Assembly: GCA_039916305.1 (NCBI GenBank)
Contig: JBDSLR010000008.1
Span: 124,001-188,000, forward strand
DNA: 64,000 nt
Direction: 5' to 3'
Source: JACMLD01 sp039916305
GTDB taxonomy: Bacteria > Bacteroidota > Bacteroidia > Chitinophagales > Chitinophagaceae
Of the stretch, positions 58,931 to 64,000 are shown in pieces. Within the stretch, counting starts at the first letter, position 1. Every line of letters starts with the position of its first letter. The notes below the pieces were generated by a model. It was not told the origin of the DNA. It made no database searches and saw only the letters and a program-made list of their open reading frames with translations. The position numbers were made by a program, and so were the translations under genes.

Positions 58931-60313
58931 TTAGTCGCTGTTTTTAACCAGCAGTGTGCCCTGTACATAGTTCTCGTCATGCTGAGAAGCATCGAGGCCC
59001 ATTTCTTCTTCTTCTACACTTACACGTAAAGGAAGAATAAAGTTGATGAATTTGAATATGATGAATGATACAACGAAGCTATAGGTAACTACAATGGCCA
59101 TGCCTATGAACTGGGGGCCGAACAAATCGCCACCGTACATTAGGCCCTGGTGATTTGTATTGGTAGCGGCATCAAAACCAACTACGCTGTTTACTGAATG
59201 ATGCGCAAATACGCCTGTCAGCAACATACCAACCATTCCGCCTACACCATGGCAGGGGAATACATCCAGCGTATCATCCAGTGAAGATTTTGCTTTCCAT
59301 GCGCAAACCAGGTTAGAAATAATAGCGGCGATGAAACCGATAAATGCGCTGTTGGCTACACCTACAAAACCAGAGCCCGGGGTGATGGCAACCAGTCCAA
59401 CCACGGCACCAATGCAAAAGCCCAGTACGGAAGGTTTTTTGCCTCTTAATACATCAAAAAACATCCAGGTAAGTCCTGCAGAAGCAGCAGCAGTATTGGT
59501 AGTTGCAAAAGCAGAAACGGCTAAATCGTTTGCGCCCAGTGCAGAACCAGCATTGAAGCCAAACCAGCCAAACCACAATAAACCGGTACCTATAAGAACA
59601 TACGGTACGTTGGCCGGGTGCATTTCAATTTTTTCGATATGAGCTTTTCTTCTTTTTAACACGATGGCGCCTGCAAGAGCGGCACAGCCAGCAGTAATGT
59701 GTACAACGGTACCACCTGCAAAGTCTAATACGCCCATTTTAGCAAGAAATCCTTCGGGATGCCATGCCCAATGCGCAACAGGAAAATATATAAGAATGCA
59801 AAACAGCACGATAAATAATACATAGGCTGTAAACCGGATCCGCTCAGCTACCGCACCAACTACCAGTGCCGGGGTGATAATGGCAAACATTAACTGAAAC
59901 AATGCAAACAAAGGCATGGGGATGGAGGGTCCGCCAGGCCAGGGTGCTGAAGAAAAAACACCCCTGAAAAAGGAATACGTCAAAGGGTTGCCGATGATGC
60001 CATTCACCGAAGGTCCAAAAGACATACTAAATCCCACAACCAGCCATAAGATGCTTACAATACCTGCAGCAACAAAGCTTTTGATCATGGTAGAAAGAAC
60101 ATTTTTCCTGTTTACCATTCCACCGTAAAAAAAGGCCAGGCCAGGGGTCATCAGGAATACCATAGCAGTAGCAACGATAATCCACGCAATGTCCGAACCG
60201 CTATACACTTTGGATCCGTCAAAAATAGCGTCTGGTTTAATGAAAATGGCCACACCGGAAACGATGGCTAAAATCAAAAACGGGAGAACCTTTTTTAAAG
60301 TCAGTTTGATCAT
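58931..60313 (-). CDS. amtB: Ammonium transporter
   Basis: 460 aa, about 11-12 transmembrane helices. The AmtB signature DFAGGTVVHITAGCAALAGA (about 199-218) and the channel His pair (HITAG and HGVGGMVGML later) are present, with FFYGGMVNRKNVLSTM near residue 65. The C-terminal cytoplasmic tail (VEEEEMGLDASQHDEN) lacks a clear interaction motif, and no glnK follows. It conducts ammonium/ammonia across the inner membrane. Its position beside gltD and gltB indicates nitrogen assimilation. Confidence 0.95.
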   Translation of the reverse strand: MIKLTLKKVLPFLILAIVSGVAIFIKPDAIFDGSKVYSGSDIAWIIVATAMVFLMTPGLAFFYGGMVNRKNVLSTMIKSFVAAGIVSILWLVVGFSMSFGPSVNGIIGNPLTYSFFRGVFSSAPWPGGPSIPMPLFALFQLMFAIITPALVVGAVAERIRFTAYVLFIVLFCILIYFPVAHWAWHPEGFLAKMGVLDFAGGTVVHITAGCAALAGAIVLKRRKAHIEKIEMHPANVPYVLIGTGLLWFGWFGFNAGSALGANDLAVSAFATTNTAAASAGLTWMFFDVLRGKKPSVLGFCIGAVVGLVAITPGSGFVGVANSAFIGFIAAIISNLVCAWKAKSSLDDTLDVFPCHGVGGMVGMLLTGVFAHHSVNSVVGFDAATNTNHQGLMYGGDLFGPQFIGMAIVVTYSFVVSFIIFKFINFILPLRVSVEEEEMGLDASQHDENYVQGTLLVKNSD

Positions 60314-60848
60314 TGCATTAGTTTTTAGTTAAAGTAATATGCGAAACAGTAAACATTTAATAATATTTAGCTAAAATAAATATAAATGGTTAAATAAAAC
60401 GCAAACGTTAATATATAATTAATTCTAATGTATTGCATAAATATTTCCCTGTTTAGAAAGTTTTCATGTATGTCATTGATCTTCAGGTTATCCACACTTT
60501 AGCCTTGTAAAGTGCTTAAAAAACCTGCATAAATTATTTGTATAAAATCAAGTGAAACAGACATCAGAATCGCCACGGTTTATTATATTAATAAAAAATA
60601 TAATGTATTAATAATAATTTTCGATATGGGTGGTTTTGCATTTAAATGGTAATGTTCCATGGAAACGGGTACCATTAAAACCAAAAGGGTGTAATCTGGC
60701 TACAACCGATGGATTCGCCTTAGCCCCCTGAAGTATCAGCTTCGTGTGTAAAAAAAAATGTATGGTATAAACCGGGCTGGTAAGTTTAAGGAACGGGTAT
60801 AAAAAAAGCCGCAAAAGCGGCTTTTTCAAGATTATCTGAGCGCGGTAA
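60314..60848. other. 535-base intergenic region between amtB and gltD
   Basis: AT-rich, no supported gene. It must contain the amtB promoter (TTTG occurs on the minus strand near 60400 without a clean -7 partner). It also holds the gltD terminator at 60803-60826. Nothing else is recognisable. Confidence 0.55.
60803..60826 (-). terminator. Rho-independent terminator of the glt operon
   Basis: AAAAAGCCGC / GCGGCTTTTT with AAAA loop, 23 bases after the gltD stop on the minus strand. Confidence 0.9.
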
Positions 60849-62354
60849 CTACAGTGCAAGTATCAAATTTTCGTCTTTGCTTTCCAGGATGGACGCTCCC
60901 CCATTTAAAAACTCATCCACCTTGCGTGCACATTCCCTTCCTTCGCTGATGGCCCAAACCACCAGGCTTTGTCCGCGGCGCATATCACCTGCTGTAAATA
61001 CTTTCTGAATATTGGTCTGGTATGCCTTTTCCGTTGCCTTTACATTGCCGCGTTCATCCATTTCCACGCCAAGTTCCGTGAGCAGGCCTTGCTGCAGCGG
61101 ATGTACAAATCCCATAGCCAATAACGTTAGTTCGCAGGGTATTTCGCGTTCGCTGCCCGCTACTTCTGAAAATTGTGCTGCCCGGCCATCTGCTCCGGTC
61201 TTCCATTCCAGGTCTATTATTTTAAGGGCTTTTAAATTGCCCTTACCATCACTTACAAATTCCTTGGTAGCAACGGCCCATCTTCTCTCCGCACCTTCTT
61301 CATGTGAGCTGGACACTTTAAGCGTCATAGGATAAGAAGGCCATGGCATATATTCTGTCCGCCCGTCCGGTGGTTTGGGCAGTAACTCAAACTGGGTTAC
61401 AGAAACCGCGCCATGGCGGTTAGAAGTGCCAACACAGTCGCTACCCGTATCGCCACCGCCAATAACCACAACGTTTTTAGCGGTTGCCAGTAAATCAGTT
61501 GGAAAAATATTGCTTTCTATATCCGGGTTGGCAAAAGGGTCTTTGCCGGCATTTCTTTTATTCTGTTGTTTTAAAAATTGCATTGCGTAATACACCCCGT
61601 TTAGCTCACGGCCCGGAATTTTTAAATCGCGGGGTACAGTGGAGCCGCCAGACAATACGATGGCGTGGTTTTCGCGCAGCAGATCATTGATGCGCACGTT
61701 TACGCCTACATTGGCGTTGCAGATAAATACAATCCCCTCTTCCTCCATTAATTTTATCCTGCGGTCGATGACCCATTTCTCCAGCTTAAAATCGGGTATG
61801 CCGTACCGTAATAAACCGCCCGGGGCGTCATCCCGCTCATATACCGTTACGGCGTGGCCCGCATAATTCAATTGGGCTGCAGCTGCCAGGCCAGCCGGGC
61901 CGGAACCTATCACTGCTATCTTTTTGCCGGTACGGATATTCGGCTTTCTCGCTTTTACAAAACCCTTGTCAAAAGCTATTTCTATAATATGCTTTTCTAT
62001 TTCTTCAATGGCTACCGGTGGCTGGTTAATGCCCAGTACACAGGCACTTTCGCATGGTGCAGGGCAAATGCGGCCTGTAAACTCCGGAAAGTTATTGGTG
62101 GAGGTTAATACATCATATGCTTCCTGCCAGTTTTTCTGGTATACCGCGTCATTAAATTCCGGTATCACATTTCCCAGCGGACAACCACTGTGACAAAAAG
62201 GAACACCGCAATTCATGCACCTGGCCGATTGCTGGTTGAGTTTTTCTTCTGCAAAACGATCAATGAATTCATTGTAATGCTGCACCCGCTCCTTTACTGG
62301 TTTTTTCCCCGGCAATTCTCTTGTAAATTCCATGAAACCCGTTGGCTTACCCAT
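60849..62354 (-). CDS. gltD: Glutamate synthase small subunit
   Basis: 501 aa. The N-terminal Cys-rich part ARCMNCGVPFCHSGCPLGN (about 41-59) binds Fe-S clusters. The FAD motif is GSGPAGLAAAAQLNYAGHAV (about 151-170) followed by GGLLRYGIPDFKLEK. The NADPH domain has VVIGGGDTGSDCVGTS (about 296-311), and a late FAD-contact GDMRRGQSLVVWAI. It passes electrons from NAD(P)H to the large subunit, which makes glutamate from glutamine and 2-oxoglutarate. gltB lies 66 bases upstream in the same operon. Confidence 0.93.
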   Translation of the reverse strand: MGKPTGFMEFTRELPGKKPVKERVQHYNEFIDRFAEEKLNQQSARCMNCGVPFCHSGCPLGNVIPEFNDAVYQKNWQEAYDVLTSTNNFPEFTGRICPAPCESACVLGINQPPVAIEEIEKHIIEIAFDKGFVKARKPNIRTGKKIAVIGSGPAGLAAAAQLNYAGHAVTVYERDDAPGGLLRYGIPDFKLEKWVIDRRIKLMEEEGIVFICNANVGVNVRINDLLRENHAIVLSGGSTVPRDLKIPGRELNGVYYAMQFLKQQNKRNAGKDPFANPDIESNIFPTDLLATAKNVVVIGGGDTGSDCVGTSNRHGAVSVTQFELLPKPPDGRTEYMPWPSYPMTLKVSSSHEEGAERRWAVATKEFVSDGKGNLKALKIIDLEWKTGADGRAAQFSEVAGSEREIPCELTLLAMGFVHPLQQGLLTELGVEMDERGNVKATEKAYQTNIQKVFTAGDMRRGQSLVVWAISEGRECARKVDEFLNGGASILESKDENLILAL

Positions 62355-62420
62355 TGCTTGCTGTATTTTTAAATAAGTTAATTGTTAAGATTGATTAACT
62401 GGTTCAACTGCTTTGCTGCG

Positions 62421-64000
62421 CTAGGCGCGGCCCATCAAAGCCGCCTGTTTTTTCTCACTCAGCACTTTCTTGTAATCCTTTGGAAATACTTTTACAAAAT
62501 GCTGCAACTGGTTGTCAAAATCATCCAGTACAAATTTGGCAACTGTGCTGGCCGTGTATGCATAATGTTTAGTAATCATATCATTCAGCAGGGCGGCGTC
62601 GTCCGTATCCAGGGGATCAAGATCTACCATCTCCCTATTACAATTCTCAGCAAACTTTGCTTTCACATCGTAAACATAGGCTATACCACCGCTCATACCT
62701 GCAGCGAAATTTCTCCCCGTATCGCCCAGGATAATTACTTGTCCGGCGGTCATATACTCGCAGCCATGGTCGCCCACACCTTCTACCACTACGTTGGCAC
62801 CGGAATTACGCACACCAAAACGTTCGCCCGCTTTGCCCCTGATAAAAGACTCGCCGGATGTAGCGCCGTAAAAGGCCACATTGCCGATAATGCTGTTGTT
62901 TTCAGGTATAAAGGTCGCTTCCCTGGAAGGATACACTATCAGGCGGGCGCCACTAAGGCCTTTTCCGAAATAGTCATTGGCATCTCCCTCCAGTTCAAGT
63001 GTAACGCCACAGGTGTTGAATGCACCAAAACTCTGGCCCGCGGTACCGGTAAAATTGAAATGAATGGTATCTTCCGGCAGTCCGGCTGCTTTATATTTTT
63101 TTGTTATTTCGTTTGATAAAATAGTGCCTGCTGTGCGGTCTATATTCCGGATGGGGAAAGATGCCACCACCCGCTGCTGCTTGTCGATAGCGGGTTGCGC
63201 TGCAGCCAGCAGTTTCCAGTCCAGCACCTCATCCAGCCCATGATCCTGTTTTTCCTGGTTGTAGATACCGGTATAGGCAGAAGCGGGTTCTTTATACAGT
63301 ATCGGCGACAGATCGAGTTTGCTGTATTTCCAGTGAGTAATATTTTCGCGCATTTCCAGGTTGTCTACCTGGCCTACCATTTCATTTACCGTGCGGTACC
63401 CCAGGTCGGCCATAATTTCCCTTAACTCCTGTACCATGAATTTGAAAAAGTTAACCACGTGGTCGGCATCACCGGTAAATCGCTTTCTCAATTCCGGGTC
63501 TTGCGTGGCAACGCCCACCGGGCAGGTATTCATATGGCATTTGCGCATCATAATACAGCCTTCTACTATCAGGGCCGCAGTGGCTACACCCCATTCTTCT
63601 GCACCCAGTAAGGTAGCAATGGCAATATCACGGCCTGTTTTCATCTGGCCGTCTGCCTGCACTACTACCCTGCTGCGTAATTTATTTTTTACCAGTGTCT
63701 GGTGTGTTTCTGCAAGTCCTAACTCCCATGGTAAACCGGCATGTTTTACTGAGCTGATGGGTGATGCGCCGGTGCCGCCATCAAAACCGGCAATTAGTAT
63801 AACATCGGCTTTCGCTTTTGCCACACCGGTAGCAATGGTGCCCACGCCTGCTTTCGATACCAGTTTTACATTGATGCGTGCAGCGCGGTTGGCATTTTTT
63901 AAATCAAAAATCAGTTGCGCCAAATCTTCAATAGAATAAATATCATGGTGCGGTGGCGGCGATATTAAACCAACCCCTGGTGTGGAATGCCTTGTTTTGC
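62421..64000 (-). CDS. gltB: Glutamate synthase large subunit, C-terminal part
   Basis: The gene continues beyond the right edge; 526 C-terminal codons are visible. The frame stays open to base 63998 (TRHSTPGVGLISPPPHHD), so an internal ATG at 63923 is not the true start. Visible parts are the FMN/synthase domain (NVKLVSKAGVGTIATGVAKA, AGFDGGTGASP), the Fe-S motif CHMNTCPVG (three Cys in the order expected for the 3Fe-4S cluster) and the C-terminal GXGXG beta-helix (GNVAFYGATSGESFIRGKAG). The N-terminal glutaminase domain is outside the window. Confidence 0.95.
   Translation of the reverse strand, partial: KTRHSTPGVGLISPPPHHDIYSIEDLAQLIFDLKNANRAARINVKLVSKAGVGTIATGVAKAKADVILIAGFDGGTGASPISSVKHAGLPWELGLAETHQTLVKNKLRSRVVVQADGQMKTGRDIAIATLLGAEEWGVATAALIVEGCIMMRKCHMNTCPVGVATQDPELRKRFTGDADHVVNFFKFMVQELREIMADLGYRTVNEMVGQVDNLEMRENITHWKYSKLDLSPILYKEPASAYTGIYNQEKQDHGLDEVLDWKLLAAAQPAIDKQQRVVASFPIRNIDRTAGTILSNEITKKYKAAGLPEDTIHFNFTGTAGQSFGAFNTCGVTLELEGDANDYFGKGLSGARLIVYPSREATFIPENNSIIGNVAFYGATSGESFIRGKAGERFGVRNSGANVVVEGVGDHGCEYMTAGQVIILGDTGRNFAAGMSGGIAYVYDVKAKFAENCNREMVDLDPLDTDDAALLNDMITKHYAYTASTVAKFVLDDFDNQLQHFVKVFPKDYKKVLSEKKQAALMGRA

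Noticed and set aside
60608..60859. 83-aa minus-strand frame between gltD and amtB
   Set aside because: It spans the gltD terminator, overlaps the gltD end and has no protein-like pattern.
63923..64000. Start of gltB at the internal ATG 63923
   Set aside because: The frame is open to the window edge and encodes the conserved HSTPGVGLISPPPHHD stretch of the synthase domain, so the gene extends beyond the window.

Overview
The window looks like a chromosomal segment of a Bacteroidota bacterium, most likely family Chitinophagaceae. Evidence: a type IX secretion C-terminal sorting domain (29613-33302), a TonB-receptor-like outer membrane protein with a carboxypeptidase-regulatory-like N-terminus, histidine use through formimidoylglutamase, few Shine-Dalgarno sequences, and promoters of the Bacteroidota form TTTG-N19-TAnnTTTG (clearest before tRNA-His at 49258-49288). 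The genus is not identifiable from this alone.

The left quarter holds the most unusual material. From 1332 to 16732 runs one co-directional block of 18 tightly packed genes bounded by two look-alike terminators (1234-1264, 16775-16807). It encodes a transglutaminase-fold cysteine protein, a lysine-rich basic protein, a hydrophobic protein, a beta-rich candidate coat protein followed by its own strong terminator, several proteins ending in one transmembrane helix plus Lys/Arg, a membrane-anchored GH108 muramidase, an Ig-like protein, one spike-like beta-helix protein without a signal peptide and two beta-helix proteins with Sec signal peptides. No integrase, replication protein, portal, terminase, tail sheath or packaging ATPase is visible. 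My best reading is a resident or domesticated membrane-containing, tailless virus-like system, or a capsid/spike-derived surface apparatus. This is inference; no family match could be run.

The stretch 17336-20900 is an AT-richer accessory island. It has a 50-bp exact direct repeat (17464-17513, 19863-19912), a long foldback ending in the second copy, two small paralogous proteins of about 68 aa, a four-helix membrane protein overlapping a 43-aa single-helix protein, and a 220-aa helical protein of unknown function. The arrangement resembles a gene cassette or repeat-bounded mobile unit.

From 20900 rightwards the genes are ordinary housekeeping and envelope genes: a GT-C-like membrane protein, a DUF3347 protein, an ABC-F ATPase, BON/SH3 envelope proteins, a PlpD-like patatin/barrel protein, hutG and hutI around a large secreted M43 metalloprotease, a galactose-mutarotase-like enzyme and a DEAD-box helicase. 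A compact four-gene operon follows (DinB, TANGO2/NRDE, ATP-grasp, LysE), then a Crp/YHS/DoxX/YceI group, a CCG-domain Fe-S protein, the large outer membrane receptor, a DUF445 protein, tRNA-His, a Prc protease, a GMC dehydrogenase pair and rimO. The right edge is a nitrogen-assimilation cluster on the minus strand: partial gltB, gltD, amtB and a porin.
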